NCBI RefSeq assembly: GCF_010093065.1
Contig: NZ_CP048113.1
Location: 5,146,001 to 5,210,000 of the forward strand
DNA length: 64,000 nucleotides
Direction: 5' to 3'
Origin: Chitinophaga agri
Lineage (GTDB): Bacteria > Bacteroidota > Bacteroidia > Chitinophagales > Chitinophagaceae
The position numbers and the translations under genes are program-made. The notes below the pieces were generated by a model. That model ran no database searches and was not told the DNA's origin. It saw only the letters and a program-made list of their open reading frames with translations. Position 1 is the first letter of the stretch, and every line of letters starts with the position of its first letter. Of this stretch, positions 1 to 7,156 are shown one piece after another.

Positions 1-824
1 GGTAGTGATGGCAATAATATTACATTATCATTTTGTGCAAATTCTATTGTGTCCAGGTTCTTTTGTCCTAGAATAACATAAAATATCTCTTTGGGGGATA
101 ATGATGAGCGTTCTTTATCAGATCTTATTTCACGCGGCGATGACATCTTTTCGGATTTCTCATCTTCATTATATGAGCAGATATTTGTTTTTCTTATTTT
201 ATTAACATATTCAATCGCTTTAAGCGAAAAATGATATGGTTTATTCAGACGTTTAAAATTGTCACTTAATTCCGTTGAGAGTATTGTTGCCGTTGAGTGA
301 CCAATGAGAAGAGTGCCTATTTTTTCAACAACATTTTTTGTTTTTAGCCATCTCCAAAGTTCATTGTTCCCATCATATAACACGGTGTTCGTCGATCTTA
401 GAGATAAGCTTTCAATCATGGCATAGTTGGGATGACTATTTCGCCATATTGTATCTCTAAGGAGTGAATTATAGTTGGACAGTATTAAGTGGATATATCC
501 TCCTTGTTTTTTTGCCTTTTCCTCCAGCGAATATAATAGCCACAGACAATTTATCCTTTCTTCTTCGATGGTCTCAAAGTCTTCGATTATCACAATATGT
601 TTGTTCGAGAATGTCCATTTGTAGTGTTTGTCTATTATTTCTTCTTTGAGTAAGGTTTTTTGTAGAGAAGCGAAGTTATGAGTGATGTTAGATAAAAAGA
701 TAATTTCGGGCGAGCAGTTAAATTCAATAGGTTCATTGATAAGATTTTTCTGTAGTCGAACAGAGAAATGCTTCGTATGTTCTTGTTTTCCTGGGACACG
801 TATATGTAATCTTATTCTTGCCAT
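1..824 (-). CDS. metallophosphatase-like protein lacking metal ligands (3' end beyond window)
   Basis: An open frame of 274 codons starts with ATG at 824 and runs off the left edge without a stop. From memory of the family, the layout follows Bacteroidota calcineurin-like metallophosphoesterases closely: a region matching CLWLLYSLEEKAKKQGGYIH, then a stretch ending in ELWRWLKTKN before a KIG-x-LLIGH segment. Every catalytic signature is altered: the DxHGN block reads SNITHN, GDxxDRG reads EDFETIE, GNHE reads SNYN, and the HGG block reads GHS. No frameshift or stop interrupts the visible part, so this looks like a maintained pseudo-enzyme rather than a decaying gene. It is last in the leftward set with the CPYC lipoprotein (14 bp gap), the small secreted protein and the kinase-LanC protein, and may bind phospho-residues or scaffold. 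No signal peptide is seen. The fold call is by eye. Confidence 0.7.
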   Translation of the reverse strand, partial: MARIRLHIRVPGKQEHTKHFSVRLQKNLINEPIEFNCSPEIIFLSNITHNFASLQKTLLKEEIIDKHYKWTFSNKHIVIIEDFETIEEERINCLWLLYSLEEKAKKQGGYIHLILSNYNSLLRDTIWRNSHPNYAMIESLSLRSTNTVLYDGNNELWRWLKTKNVVEKIGTLLIGHSTATILSTELSDNFKRLNKPYHFSLKAIEYVNKIRKTNICSYNEDEKSEKMSSPREIRSDKERSSLSPKEIFYVILGQKNLDTIEFAQNDNVILLPSL

Positions 825-838
825 TGCTTTTATAATGC

Positions 839-1351
839 TTAGTGGAAAAAATCAGCTAAATCATCCTTCACCGAATAGGGGATTGAAGCTACTTTTTTGT
901 AGATTTTCCCTTTTGTGGAATAATAGAATGTTGGTTTGTCAGCGCAGAGCGCATATTCACTAGCTTTATTTGTACTGTCTATGCGGATATTGGATGAAGT
1001 GATTGGTAGATCATAACCTTGTTCTCTAAACAATGCTGCTATTGTCTTTAGTCCCTTATTAGCAGATATTATTATGTAATGCGAGGTGTCAATATTTTTA
1101 TGTTTTTTAGCTATTTTTTCAATGGTTTTCTTTTTGCAATAAGGACAACTTGCATTGATTGGAAGAATAAGAAAAGCAAGAGAATCTTGAGATTTTACCT
1201 GAGGAATTCCTTCCAATAGGGAATCGATTTTTTTAAAGATATGAACTTGCACATTACTATCTAAGATCACTTCTGTATGTGTTACTTTCTTTTCGTTTCT
1301 ACACGAAATCAGTATTAAAGCCACAAAGAAAATAATATTTGTTTTCATCAT
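839..1351 (-). CDS. thioredoxin-fold lipoprotein with CPYC motif
   Basis: A 170-residue protein when started at the ATG pair at 1351/1348; an earlier ATG at 1363 would add four residues before the signal. A lysine and a hydrophobic run lead into the lipobox LISC, so it should be a lipid-anchored, periplasm-facing lipoprotein. The centre has SCPYC followed by lysines, the CxxC centre of thioredoxin-like folds, and a later KPTF that fits the cis-Pro loop. The family is thiol-disulfide oxidoreductases of the TlpA/DsbA kind; the exact subfamily is not recognised. A third Cys lies shortly before the KPTF. Its neighbour is a secreted peptide with exactly two Cys, so a role in making or reducing that disulfide is a reasonable inference. 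It shares strand and A+T-rich composition with the whole left operon. Confidence 0.75.
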   Translation of the reverse strand: MMKTNIIFFVALILISCRNEKKVTHTEVILDSNVQVHIFKKIDSLLEGIPQVKSQDSLAFLILPINASCPYCKKKTIEKIAKKHKNIDTSHYIIISANKGLKTIAALFREQGYDLPITSSNIRIDSTNKASEYALCADKPTFYYSTKGKIYKKVASIPYSVKDDLADFFH

Positions 1352-1382
1352 TGTGAGGGTCATGATGCAGTCATGAATGGTG

Positions 1383-1431
1383 ATAGTTAAAACAACCTAA
1401 AGCTGGAATTGCCCTAGATTGTTTTAACTAT
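1383..1431. repeat. 13-bp perfect inverted repeat between precursor and lipoprotein genes
   Basis: Arms at 1383-1395 and 1419-1431 (core TAGTTAAAACAA and its complement) are separated by 23 nt. It lies 19 bp past the stop of the small secreted protein and 32 bp before the chosen start of the lipoprotein. There is no clear T run after it on either strand, so it may be a mRNA-stabilising or partial-termination hairpin, or a protein-binding site. Confidence 0.5.
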
Positions 1432-1449
1432 TTGGATGTATTTAATCCA

Positions 1450-1764
1450 TTATTTATCACCTGTTACAGTTGTGTTAGTATCTGCACCTGCACTTGGCGC
1501 ATCACCAGAGGTTGCAGCTGCACCTACAGAAGTAGCAGATGCTCCGCCCGCAGTTAGCGTGTTGTGGCAATCTGCTGGTACGGTTGGACCTGATTCTTTT
1601 GGCTGGCAGGTAATAGAGTTGCCACTTCCGGTAAGTGTTCCATCCAGTGCGAATTTTGCATTGTCAGCTTTTGACTCTGATGGGATGAATGCAGCAGTGA
1701 TTGCAGAAGCACCAAGCAGTGCCATGCCTAGAAAAGAGAATTTTTTTACAGATAACTTTTGCAT
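1450..1764 (-). CDS. small secreted Ser/Thr-rich protein with two Cys, candidate modified peptide
   Basis: 104 residues. Lysines at 3, 7 and 8 precede a hydrophobic segment (about residues 9-27) that reads as a Sec signal peptide ending near Ala24-Ala25. The mature part is small and polar, with Cys53 and Cys66 and a tail from residue 67 that is Ala/Gly-rich with 12 Ser/Thr in 38 residues. No known family is recognised; similar short leader-plus-tail proteins occur in Bacteroidota genomes. It has its own promoter-like boxes at 1820-1849 and lies directly downstream of the kinase-LanC gene and upstream of the CPYC lipoprotein. By context it is the best candidate substrate of the kinase-LanC protein and of the thiol lipoprotein. 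The opposite-strand open frame here is taken as a shadow, since it lacks any start context or motif. Confidence 0.65.
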   Translation of the reverse strand: MQKLSVKKFSFLGMALLGASAITAAFIPSESKADNAKFALDGTLTGSGNSITCQPKESGPTVPADCHNTLTAGGASATSVGAAATSGDAPSAGADTNTTVTGDK

Positions 1765-1819
1765 AAAAAAAGGGTTAAAATGTTAATGATAGAAATTATT
1801 ACAATGGCCATTATCAGTA

Positions 1820-1849
1820 CAAAATTAGCGAAGGCTTGTCTTATATAAA
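1820..1849 (-). promoter_or_regulatory. candidate Bacteroidota promoter of the small secreted protein
   Basis: On the minus strand TAATTTTG (1827-1820) matches the TAnnTTTG -7 box. A TTTA at 1849-1846 sits 18 nt upstream as a weak -33 box. Predicted transcription start is near 1814, giving a leader of about 50 nt. This would let the small protein be made in excess over the kinase-LanC gene, as is usual for peptide precursors. Confidence 0.45.
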
Positions 1850-1937
1850 CAGACATAAAGTGTATGTCCGGTAATTATCTGATTTTATTTTTTCAGGATA
1901 TCAATAGCCGTACATTTTTATAGTTTACAAGTTGTAA

Positions 1938-4070
1938 TTAATGCGTGGATATTAGCGGAAAGCCCATGTCTGTGTTGCAATAGCGTATCAGAAAGTGTAT
2001 AATTCCACAATTCCCTTTACCGAAATTTGGAACTGGTTGCTTTTCAATTTCAGTAAGCCAATATATTCCGTATGCCGGATGTTTTTTATGGAGGTGTAGT
2101 GTACTGGCGGCAATCCATTCGGCTCTTTTTAGCCACTGTTGATCTTTTAGAATGTTAAATGCTTCTAAATATACTTCTCCAAGACCGCTAAGTCCGGTTG
2201 CCTGACTTAGGTTGTTGTCAATCATTTCAGCATCATTTGATAAAAGACATTTTTCAGCAAATTTTTTGTAAGCTGGATTTCCCAAAATTTTGTAGGCTTG
2301 TAGAAACGTATATGCAATCCCGGCAACCCCTTCGAGTAGTCCATAGTTCAGGAAACCGTTTTTGTCATTATTCCAACAAATACGCTGACCCTTGTAGATT
2401 GATTTTTTCATCAGCCAGTTGAGTGCTTTTTCTATCGATACCAGCGTTTGTTTATCGGGAAATTTGGAAAAATGCTCCAGAAGGTAGACTATGATTCCAG
2501 AAATGCCACTGGATAGACTAAAGCTTCTTTTTCTCCTTCGTGATGTGTCGTTTATCCATGAACCATCGTCGTTTTGACATCCAATAAGATTGTCCGTATA
2601 TATCTTTGTTGATTCTTTTAATAGGTCAGGATGGACAATAGACTTGCACGATAGCCATGCCAGGCCCTGGCCAGAAACTCCATATGCCAGATTTTTATCA
2701 GTGTTTTTAACACTAAGCAACCTGGTTATCCAATCTTGTATGTCATCTGTAGCGCTGTTAAATAGGTTAGTCGACGATTTTAACACAGTCGCAATTCCAG
2801 AGGCACCATAGTAAAGGCTTGGGCTAACACTATCTAATCGCTGAATATATTTTTGTTTTATTAAGTCAAGGGCATATGTAAGATATGTGTCATTGCAATC
2901 AATATTAAAACCTATTGATTTAGCTTTGCTCAAGGTATATACTACGCCAGAAGATCCTAAATAGAAACTTGAATACCATGCTTTGTTGATTCGGTTCGTG
3001 GAGTTCTTTTCTTTTATATAAATATCTTCGGAGAACCAGCCTTTATCTTCGTCTGCTAACAGCTTTGTTGACAATGTGTAAATACAGGATTGAACTGTCT
3101 CAGTTAATAGCTCCTTGTTTACTGTATATCTTGTGCCTGTCTGAAGTAGCGGTCTTTTTTTCAGTACTTCTTGCCTGCAATCAGCTAATACTCCTTTAAT
3201 ATCATCGATCGAAGGCCGTTCCATCATATCGGGACTTAGACATCGGCTGAGTAATGTTGATAATCCGGGGTTTGTAATAAAAAAGCGTATTTTTTCGCCT
3301 AATCTGTTGTCGTCAGAATCAACAATTTTCAGTGGATGAATGCCTGTAATTGCCTGAAACATAATTGCCCCTAGTGAGAATATATCATCTTCCTTTACGG
3401 GAGGGAGCATTGTTCTTTGCTGAGGTGACATATATCCATATGTGCCAAGTTGAAATGGTGTGCTAAGCTCACCTTTGAGACTGTAGCTTAGTTCCATATC
3501 AATAACAAATACTTTTCCCTGTGGAGTAATCATGAAGTTGGCAGGTGTAACATCTCTATGTATATATTCCTTTGAGTGGATATCCTTTAGTATGTTGGCA
3601 ATCTGTACGAGGTAGTTCAGTTGCTTTATACCGGCTTTACCACCATACCTGAAGGCTGATTGTATTTCACGGAAATTTCTTTTTAGGTTGGTAGAGAGCG
3701 GCTCGCCATTTATATGCTCAATTACGAGGTAATAATTACCGTTTTCCTCAAAACTGTCAATTAGTTTTGGCATTTTTATTTGATGCGCTAACTGGGAATG
3801 TATATGTTTTTGCCACATGAGCCGGTCTCTTATGTCTCGCCCTTCCTTATCTTTAGAGTCACCTTTAGATCCTTCTTTTATTACACAGAATCCAAAATTT
3901 GTCAGTCCTTTAATAAAAAGACATTTGATTACATCGTTTTTTTGACTCTCCTTAAAGCTTTTTATTATTATATAATAATAACCAATGCGTTTGCCACCTT
4001 TTTTTTCTACTTTGGCTACTTGTAATTTGTCATCATCAATATCTCTTTCTGTTTTCTGGCTTATTTCCAT
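1938..4070 (-). CDS. Ser/Thr protein kinase fused to a zinc-less LanC-like domain
   Basis: 710 residues. Kinase domain at about 25-300: beta-3 Lys in CVIKEG (K65), catalytic loop HRDVTPAN (D173, N178), DME instead of DFG (D191), SPQQ near the activation-segment end. LanC-like alpha/alpha barrel at about 360-700, shown by seven G-x-x-G helices (near 372, 422, 463, 521, 581, 626, 684). In LanC enzymes the zinc comes from a WCxG Cys and a CHG Cys-His; here these sites read LLEG and ATG, so all ligands are lost, as is known for class III LanKC cyclase domains. Unlike LanKC (about 850-900 residues, lyase-kinase-cyclase) there is no N-terminal lyase of about 200 residues. No signal or membrane segment, so cytoplasmic. 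It starts 29 bp after the HTH gene. It probably phosphorylates the neighbouring secreted peptide; the barrel may bind it. Confidence 0.85.
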   Translation of the reverse strand: MEISQKTERDIDDDKLQVAKVEKKGGKRIGYYYIIIKSFKESQKNDVIKCLFIKGLTNFGFCVIKEGSKGDSKDKEGRDIRDRLMWQKHIHSQLAHQIKMPKLIDSFEENGNYYLVIEHINGEPLSTNLKRNFREIQSAFRYGGKAGIKQLNYLVQIANILKDIHSKEYIHRDVTPANFMITPQGKVFVIDMELSYSLKGELSTPFQLGTYGYMSPQQRTMLPPVKEDDIFSLGAIMFQAITGIHPLKIVDSDDNRLGEKIRFFITNPGLSTLLSRCLSPDMMERPSIDDIKGVLADCRQEVLKKRPLLQTGTRYTVNKELLTETVQSCIYTLSTKLLADEDKGWFSEDIYIKEKNSTNRINKAWYSSFYLGSSGVVYTLSKAKSIGFNIDCNDTYLTYALDLIKQKYIQRLDSVSPSLYYGASGIATVLKSSTNLFNSATDDIQDWITRLLSVKNTDKNLAYGVSGQGLAWLSCKSIVHPDLLKESTKIYTDNLIGCQNDDGSWINDTSRRRKRSFSLSSGISGIIVYLLEHFSKFPDKQTLVSIEKALNWLMKKSIYKGQRICWNNDKNGFLNYGLLEGVAGIAYTFLQAYKILGNPAYKKFAEKCLLSNDAEMIDNNLSQATGLSGLGEVYLEAFNILKDQQWLKRAEWIAASTLHLHKKHPAYGIYWLTEIEKQPVPNFGKGNCGIIHFLIRYCNTDMGFPLISTH

Positions 4071-4099
4071 TGTAATTGAATTAGAATCAAATAAATGAG

Positions 4100-4366
4100 T
4101 TAATCATGTAGCTGAGGGATTTCCAACACAGCGGCGTCTTTATGAATAAAGCATGTGTAGAACTTTCCTTCTTCGTTATAGAAGTAGCTTTGACGATATT
4201 TACAGTATTTAATTGGCGCACCTAATCCTTTCATAAGATTGATATATTCATATACCTGAGCCCTTGATATTCCGAGTCGTTCCGCAAGTTCTGCAGCTGT
4301 TCCGGTGCCCTTCATTCGAATTAACAGATCTATTCGTCTAATTCTATCAAAAATGTCTGTAGTCAT
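4100..4366 (-). CDS. small winged-HTH regulator (HTH_11 type)
   Basis: 88 residues. An N-terminal helix-turn-helix of the DeoR/YafY kind spans about residues 5-60 (KGTGTAAELAERLGISRAQV is the core), followed by a short Cys-containing tail. No ligand-binding domain is present. It is the first gene of the leftward operon, 29 bp before the kinase-LanC gene, which fits a local regulator. Small HTH proteins of this form are common beside Bacteroidota peptide loci. The upstream leader is long and holds a possible -7 box TAAGTTTG on the minus strand (4526-4519) and one copy of a spaced repeat (4687-4719). Confidence 0.75.
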   Translation of the reverse strand: MTTDIFDRIRRIDLLIRMKGTGTAAELAERLGISRAQVYEYINLMKGLGAPIKYCKYRQSYFYNEEGKFYTCFIHKDAAVLEIPQLHD

Positions 4367-4749
4367 TTCTATTAATAATTATAAAGGTTAATGATGTCTT
4401 GCGCATGTTGGCGTTTAATGAGTGGTAATTTTTCATCTCTATCTATATTGACAGAGATGTTGTAGAGAGATGTCGAATGAATGGCCTGTAGCTGGATGGC
4501 TATCAGGTTTTTTAAAAGCAAACTTATAGAAATGGCTTAAGTGACATTCCTATGATGCGGGATATCTAATAGAACGCAAAAAAGGTATTGAAATCGGGTT
4601 GAACAACAATCAACAGGGCTAAGGTTTCTCCTATAGGCTGATCTTCTAAGCTGTCTCTATATTAAAGTTAGGTTAAATTCAATCTTACAAATTATCCCCA
4701 GCGGCATATTTACTTATCCTGCGCGTTTTTCCCCGCGCTCCTGTTTCAA
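4367..4749. other. intergenic region upstream of the kinase-LanC operon
   Basis: 383 bp without a convincing gene. It holds repeat copy A (4687-4719) and a TAAGTTTG box on the minus strand at 4526-4519 that lacks a good -33 partner. A weak inverted repeat (CATCTCT / AGAGATG) lies near 4433-4462. Confidence 0.4.
4687..4719 (-). repeat. spaced direct repeat, copy A
   Basis: On the minus strand GGATAAGTAA, 12 variable nt, GGATAATTTGT. The same two blocks with the same 12-nt spacing recur at 5486-5518. The copy ends 30 bp from the stop of the unknown protein at 4750. The last block contains TAATTTG, close to a -7 box. Confidence 0.6.
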
Positions 4750-5457
4750 TTATAGGCCAATAACACTACCATTACACCAATCGACTAACATCAGCTGAAA
4801 TCTTTCTGTTAGTAGTGAAAATTCATCATCAACATATTCGAACCTGCGGAGAGCTAATGACGAAATAACTCCGTTTTCAACTATTCCATAATAACTATAT
4901 CCATTTGATTCAGCAATGAAATAATCTCCGCTGTTTTCTACATCCTTGACATTGATCAATTCCAGGAACGCTTTCAATGATATGGCGAGGCTGTTTAACG
5001 AGCGATTCCGTTCATATACTGACGGATATCCTATCAGGTTGTTTCCTGACTCTAAAATAGCTGTAATCGCCGAAAGATCGTGCTCGAGCGCTGGCATCAT
5101 ATCAACGGGTAGAAACTGCAACTGCATCCATTGTGTTGGGGCGAAGCCGTTGATCGTAGTGGAGATGCCTGAGATAGTTGGTACCAACGAACGCTGATTT
5201 AATTTATCGAACTCTTCTTTCCGTTGCACTTTTAATGTTAGCTTCTTCGAATAATGAAAGTCATCACCGGAAACGGGGTGAGCATCGAGTACCTGCCAGG
5301 CCTCATTGTCTAAGGTCAGCACCGTTGGTTTATCAAATACCTCTGGTAGGTCTTCTTTCAGAATTTTGCGCTTAGAAAGTACCTGATTGGAAGTGGCGTC
5401 AACAAAGGTAACATTGATCTTTTTCGGGAACAATGTAAGTAAGGTTAAATAATTCAT
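4750..5457 (-). CDS. hypothetical protein, 235 residues
   Basis: No family is recognised. No signal peptide is evident; the start is mildly hydrophobic (MNYLTLLTLFPKKINVTF), and the body is a mixed alpha/beta composition with no Cys motif and a single Cys near the C-terminus. The phrases QVLDAHPVSGDD and LESGNNLIGYPS show no known catalytic signature. It lies 67 bp downstream of the AraC-type regulator on the same strand, and copy B of the spaced repeat lies 29 bp before its start, so it may be under control of that regulator. It is flanked at nearly equal distance by both repeat copies. Confidence 0.6.
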   Translation of the reverse strand: MNYLTLLTLFPKKINVTFVDATSNQVLSKRKILKEDLPEVFDKPTVLTLDNEAWQVLDAHPVSGDDFHYSKKLTLKVQRKEEFDKLNQRSLVPTISGISTTINGFAPTQWMQLQFLPVDMMPALEHDLSAITAILESGNNLIGYPSVYERNRSLNSLAISLKAFLELINVKDVENSGDYFIAESNGYSYYGIVENGVISSLALRRFEYVDDEFSLLTERFQLMLVDWCNGSVIGL

Positions 5458-5485
5458 AGGGAGAAGTTACAAAAACCATCTCAGC

Positions 5486-5518
5486 ACAAATTATCCTGAA
5501 AGGCAGACTTACTTATCC
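5486..5518 (-). repeat. spaced direct repeat, copy B, candidate promoter or operator
   Basis: Same blocks and spacing as copy A at 4687-4719: on the minus strand GGATAAGTAA, 12 nt, GGATAATTTGT. It fills the gap between the AraC-type gene and the unknown protein, with its TAATTTG about 32 bp before the latter's ATG, a position that suits a promoter or AraC site. Confidence 0.6.
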
Positions 5519-5524
5519 GTATCG

Positions 5525-6586
5525 TTATTCGCTGCCACCGTTTCGCCGCGTCTCGCTGGGAGGTTCTCCGTAATAGCTTTTGTATATTTTAGTGAGTGCA
5601 GATGGATTCTTATAACCGACGGTATAAGCGATGTGAGCGATGCTTATAGTTTCATTCAGACATAGATTGCGGGCGCGTTCCATGCGTACCTTTAATTGGT
5701 ATTCAGAGAATGACATGCCGCAATATTTCGTGAAACTGTGCCTTAATTTCGATTCACTTATATAATAGGTAGAGGCCAGTTGGGATATAGTAAGATCTTT
5801 ATCAATATTGTTTCGGATAAAGGTCTTTATCGTATTGAATGTCAGATTGGTATCAGTTGAGAGTATCTTGCTATCCTGGTGTTCAAGAATCAGGATAAGT
5901 AGTTCCTGCAGTTTAGCCGCCAACCATGAGCGTCTCAAACCTGAATTAACAACGCTGTATTTCAGTTCATGATTGAGGTGATGGAGCTTATCCCAAACAA
6001 TCCCAGCCGTAGGAGTGAGGAGGTAGGGTATCTCTCCATCTATTTTCGAGAGCCATTTGGACACAAATGGGGAGTTTAGTCTGTAATGCATAAGTATTTC
6101 CCGGCTAAATGAATAATGTTGCACCTCATATATCCCGGGCGTAAACACAGAGGCCTGTTGCGGGCCTGTTACCTGAAAGCAGCTGTATTGTCCTTGCAGT
6201 AAAGTGACTATGTTATCATAGTGCATGATATTAATACTCCCCTGCACCATACAGCATACCGCACTCAGCGCCTCTCTCACCTTCGGTAACAACTGTACCG
6301 GTTCTTTGACGATAAATACGTTATTACTCATACTGCATCCATTCGCCATAGCGGTATGATATATAATATCCACTGCGGGGGATGTCACTAATACAGGATC
6401 GGCAAAGTCACAGCGGTAGGCTGCATATTGGGGTGGAAGCTGATGTGTCACTTTAATATGGTGTTCGGGAATGCCGACTATACCATATTCTATAGTCACG
6501 TTCATATGGGTTGAATTTGCTTTGAGGGCTGTTGGCGTAGATTCAGGTCGAAAGAATGGGTTTAAGCTGATAGTAATATTCGGCAC
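5525..6586 (-). CDS. AraC family transcriptional regulator
   Basis: 353 residues with a GTG start; an ATG 27 codons later is possible. The C-terminal 100 residues carry the two AraC helix-turn-helix units: LTISQLASTYYISESKLRHS and, in the second, IAHIAYTVGYKNPSALTKIY followed by PPSETRR. The N-terminal 240 residues are not a cupin that can be named with confidence and probably sense a ligand, as in other Bacteroidota AraC proteins that lack the arabinose-type pocket. The next gene downstream is the unknown 235-residue protein, separated by 67 bp that hold a spaced direct repeat of the kind AraC dimers bind. Two leftward terminators stand upstream, insulating this gene from anything further right. 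Confidence 0.85.
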   Translation of the reverse strand: MPNITISLNPFFRPESTPTALKANSTHMNVTIEYGIVGIPEHHIKVTHQLPPQYAAYRCDFADPVLVTSPAVDIIYHTAMANGCSMSNNVFIVKEPVQLLPKVREALSAVCCMVQGSINIMHYDNIVTLLQGQYSCFQVTGPQQASVFTPGIYEVQHYSFSREILMHYRLNSPFVSKWLSKIDGEIPYLLTPTAGIVWDKLHHLNHELKYSVVNSGLRRSWLAAKLQELLILILEHQDSKILSTDTNLTFNTIKTFIRNNIDKDLTISQLASTYYISESKLRHSFTKYCGMSFSEYQLKVRMERARNLCLNETISIAHIAYTVGYKNPSALTKIYKSYYGEPPSETRRNGGSE

Positions 6587-6633
6587 AACGGAGGGGAGTA
6601 CAAAAAAAAGTGGGTTAAGAAATTATTAATAAA

Positions 6634-6663
6634 AAGGAGCCAGGCTAAACAACCTGGCTCTTT
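6634..6663 (-). terminator. intrinsic terminator, leftward
   Basis: Stem GAGCCAGG / CCTGGCTC (6637-6644, 6653-6660) with an 8-nt loop, followed on the minus strand by CTTTTTATTAATAA. Confidence 0.7.
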
Positions 6664-6798
6664 ACTTAAAACAAGAAAACAACCTGTTAAAATATTTAAC
6701 ACCTGCGGGGTGCACAGATGTGGATTAAACATTATTGGATGGCTCAAAAGTAGCTGCTAGGAAATTGAAATCTGTGAATGAGATGTTAATGAAAAAAA

Positions 6799-6829
6799 AT
6801 TGTCCCGGGGACAGTGCTCCCGGGACAAT
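6799..6829 (-). terminator. strong intrinsic terminator, leftward
   Basis: Stem of 11 bp with a GC-rich core (TTGTCCCGGG at 6800-6809 with its complement at 6819-6828), loop 9 nt, followed on the minus strand by eight T. No gene upstream on that strand explains it. Confidence 0.75.
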
Positions 6830-7156
6830 AACTAAACAACAGCTATGAATGAAAATTTTAAACTCAGTTGTAAAAGTTCAATTACCATACCACCTGTGGA
6901 CATGCCTGTTTATCCTATCTAATTAGCGCATTTAGTGGAGCGTCTACAAAATGTGTGGAAATATTTCTACAACTTTGTGGTGCAACGCAATATAAACCCT
7001 GTGGAAATCATGGGGTTGGTAATGGATTGATATTTGAATGGTTAGTGCGTAGGCATTTTGATAGGATAGGGTGGATTTTGTGCAAGCGAATAGGTTTTTT
7101 GTATGAATACATCTACAAGCATTTGATAATCAATTTTTAATGGAATAAGTGAAAGC

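Larger units (their letters stand above)
6587..7156. other. intergenic region with two leftward terminators and no clear gene
   Basis: 570 bp between divergent genes. Two intrinsic terminators at 6634-6663 and 6799-6829 both have their T run on the minus strand, although no protein gene is seen upstream of either. Short leftward transcripts (small RNAs or very small peptides) are possible. The 61-codon frame crossing both the first terminator and the AraC start is not supported. Confidence 0.4.

Noticed and set aside
1436..1786. 116-codon open frame on the plus strand opposite the small secreted protein
   Set aside because: The minus-strand frame has a signal peptide, a promoter box and operon context; the plus frame has none.
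1938..4070. calling the kinase-LanC protein a complete class III lanthionine synthetase
   Set aside because: The N-terminal lyase domain is absent and the protein is about 150-200 residues too short, so lanthionine formation cannot be claimed.
6562..6747. 61-codon open frame on the minus strand with four Cys
   Set aside because: It crosses a terminator and overlaps the AraC start in another frame; no signal or motif supports it.
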